DNA of 43,566 nt. Origin: Armatimonadota bacterium. Its GTDB lineage: Bacteria; Armatimonadota; Hebobacteria; GCA-020354555; CP070648. Position 1 is the first letter of the stretch. The number at the start of each line of letters is the position of its first letter. Made by a program: the position numbers and the translations under genes. Where the stretch lies: positions 1 through 43,566 of the forward strand of contig DATLAK010000177.1 in NCBI GenBank assembly GCA_035527535.1, given 5' to 3'. The notes under the pieces were generated by a model. The model was given only the letters and a program-made list of their open reading frames with translations, did no database searches and was not told the origin of the DNA. This document shows, one piece after another, positions 7,874 to 15,940 of the stretch.

Positions 7874-7897
7874 GGGCCGGGTTCCATCCCGGCCTCC
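7869..7897. repeat. GTAGGGGC-family palindromic element between purC and the apgM-like gene
   Basis: GTAGGGGCCGGG, loop TTCCAT, then CCCGGCC. The stem GGCCGGG/CCCGGCC is perfect at 7875-7881 and 7888-7894. The constant outer GTAGGGGC is shared with elements at 6879, 25430, 36090 and 37718. Confidence 0.6.
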
Positions 7898-7921
7898 ACG
7901 CCGGGCTCCCGTATAGAGACC

Positions 7922-9109
7922 ATGAGATACATCCTCCTTATCCCCGACGGGGCGGCCGACGAGCCGCTGGATGACCTCGACGGTCGCACGCCGCTGGAGG
8001 CCGCAAGCACGCCGCACATGGATGCGCTCGCGGCCGCCGGGCAGGTCGGCCTGGCGCAGACCATCCCGCCCGAGGTGGAACAGCCCGGCAGCGATGTCGC
8101 GTGCCTGTCCCTGCTCGGCTATGACCCGCGCCGCTACTACACCGGGCGCGGGCCGCTGGAGGCGGTGAGCATGGGCGTGGGCCTGGAACGCGCGGACGTC
8201 GCCTTCCGCTGCAACCTGGTCACCTGCGGCGATGACATGACGATGGTGGACTACAGCGCGGGTGAGATCGCCACGCCCCTGGCGCGCCAGTTGATGGAGA
8301 CGGTGTCGGAGGCCCTGGGGGAACCGCGTCTGCGTTTCTACCCCGGCATCAGCTATCGCCATCTGCTGGTATGGCGGGACGGCCCGGATGATGTCGCCAC
8401 CACCCCACCTCATGACATCATCGGTCAGCCGATAGCCGAGCACTTGCCTGCGGGCGACGGCGAAGAGACGCTGCGGCGCTTGATCTACGATTCGTACGGG
8501 GTGCTGCGGGAGATGGAGATCAACCGGCGACTGCGCGATGAGGGCAAGCACCCGGCGAACATGATCTGGCCGTGGGGGCAGGGGCGCCCGCCGCGGCTGC
8601 CCAGCTTCGTAGTGCGGTGGGCGCTGCCGGGGTTCGCGGTGGCGGCGGTGGATCTGGTGCGCGGCATCGCCAAGGCGGCGGGACTGAGCGCGCCGGAGAT
8701 CCTGGGGGCGACGGGCAACCTGGATACGGATTTCGCGGCCAAGGGGCGCGCCGCCGCCGAAGCCATCGGGCGCTACCGCTTCGTCCTGGTGCACGTCGAG
8801 GCCCCCGACGAGGCGAGCCACCACGGCGACCTGGAGAAGAAGGTGTGGGCGCTCGAGCAGTTCGACCGCTACGTCGTCGGCCCGGTCGTCGCCGCGCTTG
8901 AATCCCTCGGTCCATCGCGCGTGCTCATCGCCTCCGATCACCCGACGCCGATTCGCCTGCGCACCCACACCCGCGAGCCCGTGCCCTTCCTGCTCGCCGG
9001 GGAGGGCATCGCCCCCGACGCGGCGGACCGCTTCAGCGAGACGGCAGCCGCGGAGAGCGGGCTCTTCGTCGAGGAGGGCCATCGCCTGATCGAGCGCCTG
9101 CTGGGGTAG
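7922..9109 (+). CDS. ApgM-type phosphoglycerate mutase family protein, probable homoserine kinase
   Basis: 395 residues of the alkaline-phosphatase-superfamily, archaeal-type phosphoglycerate mutase group. Metal and nucleophile motifs are present: IPDGAADEP (metal Asp near residue 9), GSDVACLSLLGYDP (nucleophile Ser), HVEAPDEASHHGD and ASDHPTP (metal ligands near the C-terminus). A branch of this family was proposed from gene neighbourhood to be a homoserine kinase and has genetic support in Bacteroides. Here hom and thrC lie just upstream and no GHMP-type thrB is in the window, so phosphorylation of homoserine is the favoured role. The alternative is cofactor-independent phosphoglycerate mutase. 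The ribosome site before ATG 7922 is weak (AGAGA). Confidence 0.8.
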   Translation: MRYILLIPDGAADEPLDDLDGRTPLEAASTPHMDALAAAGQVGLAQTIPPEVEQPGSDVACLSLLGYDPRRYYTGRGPLEAVSMGVGLERADVAFRCNLVTCGDDMTMVDYSAGEIATPLARQLMETVSEALGEPRLRFYPGISYRHLLVWRDGPDDVATTPPHDIIGQPIAEHLPAGDGEETLRRLIYDSYGVLREMEINRRLRDEGKHPANMIWPWGQGRPPRLPSFVVRWALPGFAVAAVDLVRGIAKAAGLSAPEILGATGNLDTDFAAKGRAAAEAIGRYRFVLVHVEAPDEASHHGDLEKKVWALEQFDRYVVGPVVAALESLGPSRVLIASDHPTPIRLRTHTREPVPFLLAGEGIAPDAADRFSETAAAESGLFVEEGHRLIERLLG

Positions 9110-9119
9110 GCAATGCGGC

Positions 9120-9370
9120 GCCGCGAAGCGTAACAAGCCGATCGTGCGCCCTCACCCGGCTCACTAACGCTCGCCGACCTCTCCCTGGAAGGGAGAGGAG
9201 TCGGAGGGATGCACGCCCAACCCCTCCCCCTTCCAGGGGGAGGGCAGGGTGAGGGTGACAAGCCCGGATCGTGCGCCCTCACCCCCGACGAGTCGGGGCC
9301 TCTCCCCAAGAGCGAGGGGCGTCGCGGACGCGCACCACCCCTCCTCTTCTCGGAGAAAGCGGGGAGCGCG
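9120..9370. repeat. Cluster of CTCTCCC/GGTGAGGG palindromic repeats in the apgM-like/tilS gap
   Basis: The 296-nt gap before tilS is almost entirely repeat. GATCGTGCGCCCTCACCC occurs twice in the same orientation (9140-9157 and 9267-9284). Between the copies are CCTCTCCCTGGAAGGGAGAGG, a hairpin, and CCCTCCCCCTTCCAGGGGGAGGG, another hairpin, followed by GGTGAGGGTGACA. That last block reappears at 42020-42032 before glnA. I see no gene or promoter here; tilS may rely on an unrecognised promoter or on read-through. Confidence 0.75.
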
Positions 9371-9405
9371 CCAGACGACCACACCACGGCGAACCAGGCG
9401 CACCG

Positions 9406-10896
9406 ATGCTTCTCGATATTGTTGCCAGGACCGTTGAAACCTACCGCATGCTGGGGCATGGAGACCGCGTCCTGGTCGCGGTGTCGGGCGGCCCGGATTC
9501 GGTGGCGCTGCTCGACGTCCTCGTGCGCCTGCGCCCCGAGTACGACCTCGACCTCCACGTCGCGCACCTCGATCACAAGCTGCGCCCCGAGGCGGCCGAG
9601 GAGGCCGAGTTCGTAGGCGCGCTAGCCGGTGACTTGCGGCTCCCCGTAACCCTTGAGGCGGCGGAGGTGCGCGCGCTGGCGGCGAGCGAGAAGCTGTCGC
9701 TCGAGCACGCGGCCCGCAACGCCCGCCGCGAGTTCCTGCTGCGCACGGCGAAGGCGGTGGGCGCGGCGCGGGTCGCACTCGGGCACCACGCCGATGACCG
9801 CGTGGAGACGGTGCTGATGCGTATCCTGCGCGGCACCGGCATTGATGGCCTCGCGGGTATGCGCCCGGTCAGCATTCCGTTCATCCGCCCGCTGTTCGAC
9901 GTCACCCGGGCGCAGATCATGGCCTATATCGAGGAGCGGGCCCTCCCCTATCGCGAGGATCCCTCAAATCGCGATCCCGCGTTCCTGCGCAATCGGGTGC
10001 GGCGGGAATTGCTGCCGCTGCTGGAGCAACTGCAGCCAGGCTGCAAGCGCGCGATCCTGCGGCTGTCGGAGCTGGCCGAGGAGCAGAGCCGGTGGCTCCA
10101 ATCTCAGGCTCGCATGGCGTTCTCCCGGATGGTGGTGGAGGAAACTCCCGAATCTGTGACATTGAAGCTGGCATCGTTGTCGCGAGGGATGAGCGATGTC
10201 GTTTCCCGCAGGCGTTCTCCGGTCACTCCGAGCGCGGCGAAGAGTGTTGCCGGGGATGATGCTCATGCGCAAGATGACATGATGGCAGCCTTCGTCATTC
10301 CCCGGCGGGTAGTGCGCGAAGCCATTCGCCGGCTGCTGGGCGACATGATGGACATCGAGCAGGGGCACGTTGAGGCGGTGCTGCGATTGGCCCATCGCGG
10401 CAGGACCGGAGCCAGGGTCTATCTGCCACGCCGGATCGTGGCCGAGCGCGGGTATCGCACCCTCGTCTTGCGGGTCGGCGAGCCCGCCCGCGACGACCCG
10501 GTGGGCGAGTTCGCGCTCACCGTGCCGGGGGAGACCGACATCCCATCGCTCGGGATTGCGATCGCGGCGGAGTTGCTCGCGCGCGACCAAGCGCCGAACC
10601 CCACCGGGGAGCCGCCCAATGCGGCGCAGCTCGACTACGGAGCCATCGAGCAGCCGGTGATCCTGCGCACCTGGCGGCGGGGGGATCGGTTTCAACCCCT
10701 GGGCATGACCGGTTCGGTCAAGGTGCATGATCTCTTCGTCAACCACAAGGTGCCGCGCGCCGAGCGCGAGCGGGTGCCCATCATCACCGCGGGCGGCAAC
10801 ATCGCGTGGATCGTGGGGCTGCGCGTGGACGAGCGCTTCAAGGTCAGCGCCGCCACCGAAACCGTCTTGCGGCTGGAGGCGCGGCGGTTCCGCTAA
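9406..10896 (+). CDS. tilS: tRNA(Ile)-lysidine synthase
   Basis: 496 residues. It modifies the wobble cytidine of the AUA-reading tRNA-Ile to lysidine, using ATP and lysine. The PP-loop is VAVSGGPDSVALLDVL (about residues 25-40), followed by HVAHLDHKLRPEA and LGHHADDRVETVLMRILRGTG. The C-terminal substrate-binding domain has WRRGDRFQPLGMTGSVKVHDLFVNHKVPRAER. ATG at 9406 is chosen because the conserved MLLDIVARTVETYRM helix starts there; the frame upstream is made of repeat. Residues about 260-300 contain an atypical stretch (SRRRSPVTPSAAKSVAGDDA) not expected in the family, and its DNA carries an inverted repeat, so a repeat insertion is likely. Confidence 0.93.
   Translation: MLLDIVARTVETYRMLGHGDRVLVAVSGGPDSVALLDVLVRLRPEYDLDLHVAHLDHKLRPEAAEEAEFVGALAGDLRLPVTLEAAEVRALAASEKLSLEHAARNARREFLLRTAKAVGAARVALGHHADDRVETVLMRILRGTGIDGLAGMRPVSIPFIRPLFDVTRAQIMAYIEERALPYREDPSNRDPAFLRNRVRRELLPLLEQLQPGCKRAILRLSELAEEQSRWLQSQARMAFSRMVVEETPESVTLKLASLSRGMSDVVSRRRSPVTPSAAKSVAGDDAHAQDDMMAAFVIPRRVVREAIRRLLGDMMDIEQGHVEAVLRLAHRGRTGARVYLPRRIVAERGYRTLVLRVGEPARDDPVGEFALTVPGETDIPSLGIAIAAELLARDQAPNPTGEPPNAAQLDYGAIEQPVILRTWRRGDRFQPLGMTGSVKVHDLFVNHKVPRAERERVPIITAGGNIAWIVGLRVDERFKVSAATETVLRLEARRFR
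10250..10304. repeat. Imperfect inverted repeat inside tilS
   Basis: CCGGGGATGA at 10250-10259 faces TCATTCCCCGG at 10294-10304; the arms pair with one bulged base around a 34-nt loop. It lies in the part of tilS that encodes a family-atypical stretch. It resembles dispersed 'GTCATTCCC' hairpin repeats and could be a third in-frame insertion. Confidence 0.5.
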
Positions 10897-10938
10897 CGTA
10901 TGGCCGAGCGCCACCTGCCCTGGTTTGTCTCAACGCTC

Positions 10939-11682
10939 TCACAGACAATACTTGATAACGTCCAGCGCTTCGTCGAGCCCCCGTTGGGTCAAGCGGTAAC
11001 CACCCTCGCGACTCTTATCCACAAGCCTGTCCAGCCACAGACGTCGCAACCCGTCCTTGACAGACCTTGCGCTGTGTCGATCGGCTGACTTGAGGATACT
11101 CTCCATCGTCTCGGGCGAGGGATAGCAACTATGCAGCAGCACTAGTATCTCAGCCTTCGCGGCAAGGTCCTTCAGAACAAGCTTTCTGTCTCCGAAGCTT
11201 TCAACTAGTACGCCGACCGGGGCTTGCGCCTCGACCACCAGCCTGCCAGCCTCCGCTATGCCGACTGCAGCCGCAATGCGAATGAGCTCCGTAAGGATCC
11301 ACTGGGCAGCATGTAGCAGGAAAGCAAGGTCATAGACATTAGCATCCACGTTGCCCTTGTGTGCGATGCTGCGGTGGTTGCGCAGGCTGTACATCGCCCG
11401 ACCGACGCGAGATGCACAAATGCGTAGGCCGTCATCTAAGCCGCCTATAGAAGCCTCAGCATTTCTAAGATACTCGTCAACTTTCGGCTTTGGATCATAT
11501 TGACGTTTCTCCAGATACTGCATGATCTGCACAAGCGTTTCCACGAACTTGCCGGGCGCGGAACGCTCGAGCGTTCCCGTAGCCGCATCCTGACGAATCT
11601 GCACGAACTCCTCCACAATGTCGGTTGCCAGGCAGGTAGGCAGTCTGCTACTGAGAGCGGCCACAAGACTGTCAGCGCTCAC
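10939..11682 (-). CDS. HEPN-like / abortive-infection-type protein with C-terminal winged helix
   Basis: 247 residues. I cannot name an exact family. The middle has SLRNHRSIAHKGNVDANVYD (about residues 112-131), in which RN-x5-H matches the R-x(4-6)-H signature of HEPN nucleases and of abortive-infection C-terminal domains. A hydrophobic helix (LAFLLHAAQWILTELIRIA) follows, as in HEPN folds. The C-terminal 55 residues (ESILKSADRHSARSVKDGLRRL ... GGYRLTQRGLDEALDVI) read as a winged helix. Start GTG 11682 overlaps the upstream gene by 11 nt, so translation is coupled. Base composition is visibly lower in GC than the neighbours, suggesting acquisition. Role as a defence or toxin RNase is inferred. 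Confidence 0.7.
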   Translation of the reverse strand: MSADSLVAALSSRLPTCLATDIVEEFVQIRQDAATGTLERSAPGKFVETLVQIMQYLEKRQYDPKPKVDEYLRNAEASIGGLDDGLRICASRVGRAMYSLRNHRSIAHKGNVDANVYDLAFLLHAAQWILTELIRIAAAVGIAEAGRLVVEAQAPVGVLVESFGDRKLVLKDLAAKAEILVLLHSCYPSPETMESILKSADRHSARSVKDGLRRLWLDRLVDKSREGGYRLTQRGLDEALDVIKYCL

Positions 11683-12181
11683 CCTGGTTCTCCAGCGCGG
11701 GCTCGCCCGTGAGCCTCTCCCGCACGGCAGTGATCCCAGCTTGACTAAGCCTGTACCTCTTACGCCCCTGCTTGGTGGTACCGCGCTTCCGCACCTGGAT
11801 TACCAGGGCAGGCCTGCGCTCCATGAGGGATCCCAGGGCGTCCGTGATGTTCCTGACCCTGTGCCCGAGATTCTTCAGGGTCTTGTTGACAGATAGCGCG
11901 TCGAAACCATCCTGTTCTTGTTCTTGCTCCACCTGATGCCAGTACGCGGCCACGAGCGCCCTTTCCGCGTCTGTCTCTGGATTGACAGCGTGGTAGAGGT
12001 CTGCCATGTCGCGGACAGAACACGGCTCCTCGGCTGCACTACGGACAACGCTCTCGTTCTGAAGATCCACTCTGCACACCTCGGCCGCCCATCGCAATAC
12101 GCGGGTGCGCGCGCCCTCATCCAGCTCTGACAGCGCCCCATGGACTGTCTTCATGGCAGCGAGTTCGGATTCCGCATTCAT
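11672..12181 (-). CDS. Winged-helix partner protein of the HEPN-like gene
   Basis: 169 residues, unnamed family. The N-terminus (ELAAMKTVHGALSELDEGARTRVLRWAAE) is a helical motif I have met as a leading module in bacterial hypothetical proteins. The C-terminus (VNKTLKNLGHRVRNITDALGSL ... KQGRKRYRLSQAGITAVRERL) is a predicted winged helix, so DNA binding is plausible. The middle is rich in Glu and Gln (HQVEQEQEQDGFDAL). ATG at 12181 follows GGGAGGG at good spacing; an in-frame start further upstream at 12238 lies upstream of the predicted transcript start and is rejected. First gene of a two-gene operon; it may regulate or neutralise the HEPN-like product. Confidence 0.72.
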   Translation of the reverse strand: MNAESELAAMKTVHGALSELDEGARTRVLRWAAEVCRVDLQNESVVRSAAEEPCSVRDMADLYHAVNPETDAERALVAAYWHQVEQEQEQDGFDALSVNKTLKNLGHRVRNITDALGSLMERRPALVIQVRKRGTTKQGRKRYRLSQAGITAVRERLTGEPALENQGER

Positions 12182-12228
12182 GCTATTTGCCCTCCCGAAT
12201 AGTGGCGTCGTTTCTTTGTCCTTGCATG

Positions 12229-12257
12229 ATGCTACCACGCGAGCCCCACTGTGTCAA
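12229..12257 (-). promoter_or_regulatory. Promoter of the winged-helix/HEPN-like operon
   Basis: On the minus strand, TTGACA (12257-12252) and TAGCAT (12234-12229) are separated by 17 nt. The expected start is near 12222, giving a leader of about 40 nt that contains GGGAGGG. The same TTGACA-N17-TAGCAT arrangement precedes nrpR. Confidence 0.7.
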
Positions 12258-12333
12258 TAGGCCGCGACCGATATGCGGCAACCACGAAGGGTTGACGAGG
12301 CCGCGGGCAGCGCAAGCAGACCGCGCGCTAACG

Positions 12334-12411
12334 GGGGATGGGCTCTGAGCCATCCCGAAACGCCGGTTGGCAGGCGAGACCTGTCCGCCTCAGGTGGACA
12401 CCTGCCCTACC
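12334..12411. repeat. Two hairpin repeats in the gap between the MFS gene and the winged-helix operon promoter
   Basis: A bulged hairpin (GGGATGGGCTCTGAGCCATCCC, 12335-12356) is followed by a longer element beginning TTGGCAGGCGAGACCTGTCC and ending GACACCTGCCCTACC (12367-12411). The second shares its outer TTGGC-GGCGAGAC and GCCCTACC ends with the element at 34310-34336. They lie just after the MFS stop codon and could also terminate transcription, though no T-tract is present. Confidence 0.5.
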
Positions 12412-12415
12412 GTGA

Positions 12416-13726
12416 TTAACCTCGCGGTTCCCGCAGCCAGGCGGTGCCGGCCAGCGCCGCTGCCGCTGCCGCCGACGCGACCGCGAACACGACGTGATAG
12501 GAGGTGACGCCGATCGCCCACCCGCCGAGGATGGGAAACAGGACCGCGGGCGCGCCCAGGGTGTTGGTGAGCCCGACGTAGGACGCACGCTCCTCGTCGC
12601 CGACGCTCTCCAGCACGAAGTTGGTGTAGCCGATCCATACCCCATTGATGATCGCGCCGAGCAAGAAAAACGTGAAGGCGTAACCGTACGTAAAGGCGGC
12701 GGGGCCGTGCGCCGCCAGCAGCGGCGGCGCCAGCCATGCGAACAGCGGCACGATCAGGCTGCACAGGGCGCTGCCCTGAATCACCCGCTTGCTGCCCCAG
12801 CGGTCGGACAACAGCGCCCACCCCGCGCCGGAGGCGATACCGCCCGCCATCTGCGCGGAGATGAAGATGCCGGCCGTCGCCTCCGGCACCCCGAGCTCGA
12901 CCCGGGCGTACACCGCATAGAACGGCACCGCGATCGCGCCGGTATCCGCCAGCCAGCGCACCGCCACCATGCGCGCCAACTGCGGCTTCGCTCGCAGCAG
13001 CGCCGGCGCCGCCCGCACCAACTCCCACAGGCCCCGGCGCGCCTCCCGCACCGGGCGCAGGGGCTCGCGCATCAGCGCCAGGAATCCCAGGGACGCCATC
13101 AGCAGCGCGAACTCGATGGCGAACAGCAGCGCGTAGTCGCGCGGGTAGGGCAGCCGCGGATGTCCCAGGATCTGCCGCACCGCTGCCCCCGCCCCCACCG
13201 CCAGCACCCCGCCGATCAACTGCATCGCGCCAAAGAAACGCCCCCGCATTCGCGGCGCGATGGTCTTGGCGCAGATGTCTTTCCACGGCACCCCGGTCAT
13301 GCCGTCGCTGGCGAAGAACAGCAGTTGCGTCCCCAGGAAAACCGCCAGGATCAGGCCGCGGTGGAGGGGCGCCGTCAACAGCAGCACCGGCAAGAGGAGA
13401 AGCGGGAGCCGCCCCGCCGCGCACACTCTGAGGATGAACGGTTTCTTCCGGGGGCGATGCTCGACCAAGCTCGCGGTGGCCAACTGCGGCACATACCAGC
13501 CCGCCATTTGCATCGCCATCACCACCCCCACCAGCACCGTCGAGCCGGTCAACCGCTCCATGAACAGCGGCAGCACGATCGCCGGACTGACGAAGGCGAC
13601 CCCGGTGATGAAGGCGCTGGCGTCGGCGACCATGACCGCGAAGTTCCACCGCGTATGCTCATGGGGCCGAGCCGGGGCGTCGGTGAGTTCAGGGGTGAGG
13701 TGTCCGGGTCCGCACGTGCCTGCCAT
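12416..13726 (-). CDS. Major facilitator superfamily transporter
   Basis: 436 residues with about twelve hydrophobic segments in the inner membrane. The loop between helices 2 and 3 has a modified MFS motif (VEHRPRKKPFILRVCAAG), and the loop after helix 8 repeats it (LLSDRWGSKRVIQGSALC). The conserved DGMTGVPWKDICAKTIAPRMRGRFFG segment follows helix 4. Substrate unknown; drug or metabolite efflux is the usual guess. ATG at 13726 lies one base after the moaA stop, making it the last gene of the fdhD-moaA operon. It might export or import something related to molybdenum cofactor work, but nothing in the sequence proves that. Confidence 0.85.
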   Translation of the reverse strand: MAGTCGPGHLTPELTDAPARPHEHTRWNFAVMVADASAFITGVAFVSPAIVLPLFMERLTGSTVLVGVVMAMQMAGWYVPQLATASLVEHRPRKKPFILRVCAAGRLPLLLLPVLLLTAPLHRGLILAVFLGTQLLFFASDGMTGVPWKDICAKTIAPRMRGRFFGAMQLIGGVLAVGAGAAVRQILGHPRLPYPRDYALLFAIEFALLMASLGFLALMREPLRPVREARRGLWELVRAAPALLRAKPQLARMVAVRWLADTGAIAVPFYAVYARVELGVPEATAGIFISAQMAGGIASGAGWALLSDRWGSKRVIQGSALCSLIVPLFAWLAPPLLAAHGPAAFTYGYAFTFFLLGAIINGVWIGYTNFVLESVGDEERASYVGLTNTLGAPAVLFPILGGWAIGVTSYHVVFAVASAAAAAALAGTAWLREPRG

Positions 13727-13727
13727 G

Positions 13728-14726
13728 TCACCCGCCGACCTGGCACATGCTGGCGTGGGCGCTGGCGCCGGGCATGGAGCCTTCGCGCCCCGCCCGCTTG
13801 GCCAGCCAGCAGCGAGACAGCGCTGCAGCGACGGCCGCTGCGTCCACCCGTGGACGCAGCCACGGCCGGAGGTCAACACTGGGCGCGGCGAACAGGCACG
13901 AGCGCACCTCGCCCCGCGCCGTCAGCCGCAGCCGGTTGCAGCCGCCGCAGAACGGCTCGCTCATGGGCGCGATCAGGCCGACGGTCCCAGGCGCCCCATC
14001 AAGCCGCCAATAGCGCGCAGGGCCCGCCCCCGCGACCATGCCGTCAGCCGCCGTCGCGCCCAGGGAGGCCAGCGTGTCCGCCACCAGCGGGCCGCGGGCA
14101 GTGGTCGCTGCCGCCGCTAGCGGCATGTGCTCGATGAACCGCACGTGCACCGGCAGCCGCCGCGCCAGGGCGATGAACGGCTCCATCCAGCGCCGCAGCT
14201 CATCGTCATCGCGTTGGCCGAGCATGACCGCATTGACCTTGACGGGCAGCAAGCCTGCCGCCAGCGCCGCCTGCAGGCCCTCCAGGACCGCGCTCACATC
14301 CCCGCCGCGCGTGATGTCGGCGTACTCGGCGGGGTCGAGGCTGTCGAGGCTGATGTTGACGCGCCCCAGGCCCGCCCGCGCCAATGCGTGGGCGTGAGCG
14401 GCGAGCAGGATGCCATTGGTGGTCATGCTCAGGTCATCGAGCCCCGCGACCTCGCCCAGCAGGCGCACCAGGTCGGCGAGGCCGAGGCGCACCAGGGGCT
14501 CGCCTCCCGTGATACGCACGCTGGTGACGCCGAGGCCGACCGCGGCGCTCACCACCGCCGCGATTTCCTCGTAGCGCAGGATGTCCGCGTGCGGCAGCAG
14601 GGGGATGCCGCCGGGCGGCATGCAGTACCGGCAGCGCAGATTGCAGCGGTCGGTGACCGATACCCGCAGGTAGCGCAGCGTGCGCGCCCAGCGATCAGCG
14701 ATAATCCTCGGCGACGACCTGCGCAT
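13728..14726 (-). CDS. moaA: GTP 3',8-cyclase, molybdenum cofactor biosynthesis
   Basis: 332 residues. A radical SAM enzyme that, with MoaC, makes cyclic pyranopterin from GTP. The N-terminal cluster is C28-x3-C32-x2-C35 in TDRCNLRCRYCMPPGG. VRITGGEPLVR and SMTTNGILL are the SAM-binding strands, and LGRVNISLDSLDPAEY is typical. The C-terminal substrate-side cluster is FCGGCNRLRLTARGEVRSCLF. The usual C-terminal GG tail is present as CQVGG. Other moa genes are not in the window. The stop is one base before the MFS start and the start is 6 nt after the URO-D family gene. Confidence 0.93.
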   Translation of the reverse strand: MRRSSPRIIADRWARTLRYLRVSVTDRCNLRCRYCMPPGGIPLLPHADILRYEEIAAVVSAAVGLGVTSVRITGGEPLVRLGLADLVRLLGEVAGLDDLSMTTNGILLAAHAHALARAGLGRVNISLDSLDPAEYADITRGGDVSAVLEGLQAALAAGLLPVKVNAVMLGQRDDDELRRWMEPFIALARRLPVHVRFIEHMPLAAAATTARGPLVADTLASLGATAADGMVAGAGPARYWRLDGAPGTVGLIAPMSEPFCGGCNRLRLTARGEVRSCLFAAPSVDLRPWLRPRVDAAAVAAALSRCWLAKRAGREGSMPGASAHASMCQVGG

Positions 14727-14732
14727 GGACGC

Positions 14733-15896
14733 TTACACGCCCTCCATCGCCACTTCGTACATCGCAACCAGGTTCTCGAGCTTGACGCTGTTGTCCGATT
14801 CGGTGGTCGAGCCGATGAAGTAACCGGGGTAGGCGACGCGGATAGCCTCCCGGCAGACCTCCCGCACTTGCGCCGGTGAGGCGCGGTGCAGCAGCTGGCT
14901 CATGTCGATCGCGCCGGTGAGGAAGAGCTTGCGGCCGTAGCGGGCCTTGATCTCGGCCAGATTCATCCCGGCCACCACCTCGATGGGGTTGAGGCCGTCA
15001 ATGCCCGATTCGATCAGGTCGTCCATCACCTCCATCAGGTAGCCGTCGGAATGGAACAGGCACTTGAAACCGTGCTCGTGCCAGGCGTCCTGGAGGCGCT
15101 CGAGGCGCGGGAAGAACTCGCGCCGCAGGTATGCCGGCGAATGCAGCAGCCGCCCCTTGCAGGCGATGTCGCCATAGGTAAGCACCAGCGGGGACAAGGT
15201 GAGGTCGGCGATGGCGTGGCAGACGGCGAGGTTGTACTGGGTGTACGCCTCCATGAACTCGGAAATCAGCCCCGGCTGGTCGCTCTCCAGGTAGGCGAAC
15301 ACCTCCATGCCCAGCCGGTGCCGCACCTCGTCGAGCCCCACACCCTGCACGGCCAGGAGATTGACGGTGTCCCCGATCCGTGCCTGGGCCTCGAGGAACC
15401 GGCGATGGTAGCGCTCCCGGTAGGCGCCGGGGTCGGCGCGAATGTCGTCGGTCTCGCCCCTGGTCTTGCTGATCCAGCGCTTGATGAACTCGGCGGCCCC
15501 GTTGTCGTCGTCGAAGGGGCGCTGAGTGATCCAGCTCGTCTTCTCGTGCGGGGCCTGGTGGATGACGAATCCCAGCTCATCGGTGAAATCCTTCTCTACC
15601 ATCGGCCCGAAGCCCACGCTGCGCGTCATGTCGAGGAAGCGGTTGATCGCCTTGCCCACGATCCGCTCCAAGGACCGCTGCGTCTCCTCCGCAACCTCGC
15701 CGGCATCAGGTTCGGACCCGATCGCGCCGCCGCGCTCGCGCTGACTCGCCTGCGGGACGATGGGCGGCAGCTTCTCGCCGCTGAAGTGCTCGAAGGCGTC
15801 GTCGTTGAGCAGAATATCATAGATCGGAACGCGGTCGGTCTCCTGCAGCGCCATGGTGCGTTCCACGCGCTCGCGCTTTGTCATCACTGCCGCCAT
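14733..15896 (-). CDS. Uroporphyrinogen decarboxylase (URO-D) family protein, likely methyltransferase type
   Basis: 387 residues. TKRERVERTMALQETDRVPIYD is the usual opening of the URO-D/MtaA/CmuA superfamily. CLFHSDGYLMEVMDDLIESGIDGLNPIEV and YGRKLFLTGAIDMSQLL are C-terminal signatures. Residues expected for haem decarboxylation are not obvious. Proteins of this broad group often move methyl groups to or from corrinoids or thiols, so haem synthesis is unlikely. ATG at 15896 has AAGGAG 10 nt upstream. It sits between a small CxxC protein and moaA in a molybdenum-cofactor-linked operon, which suggests a link to formate or one-carbon metabolism. A Gln/Arg/Glu-rich stretch near residues 47-72 looks atypical. 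Confidence 0.8.
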   Translation of the reverse strand: MAAVMTKRERVERTMALQETDRVPIYDILLNDDAFEHFSGEKLPPIVPQASQRERGGAIGSEPDAGEVAEETQRSLERIVGKAINRFLDMTRSVGFGPMVEKDFTDELGFVIHQAPHEKTSWITQRPFDDDNGAAEFIKRWISKTRGETDDIRADPGAYRERYHRRFLEAQARIGDTVNLLAVQGVGLDEVRHRLGMEVFAYLESDQPGLISEFMEAYTQYNLAVCHAIADLTLSPLVLTYGDIACKGRLLHSPAYLRREFFPRLERLQDAWHEHGFKCLFHSDGYLMEVMDDLIESGIDGLNPIEVVAGMNLAEIKARYGRKLFLTGAIDMSQLLHRASPAQVREVCREAIRVAYPGYFIGSTTESDNSVKLENLVAMYEVAMEGV

Positions 15897-15940
15897 TATC
15901 TTGTGGCTCCTTTCGCCCCCCGATCCTTGACCTACGACGC

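Noticed and set aside
9140-9284. Direct repeats as attachment sites of an integrated element
   Set aside because: No integrase or cargo lies between the two copies; they are part of a repeat array.
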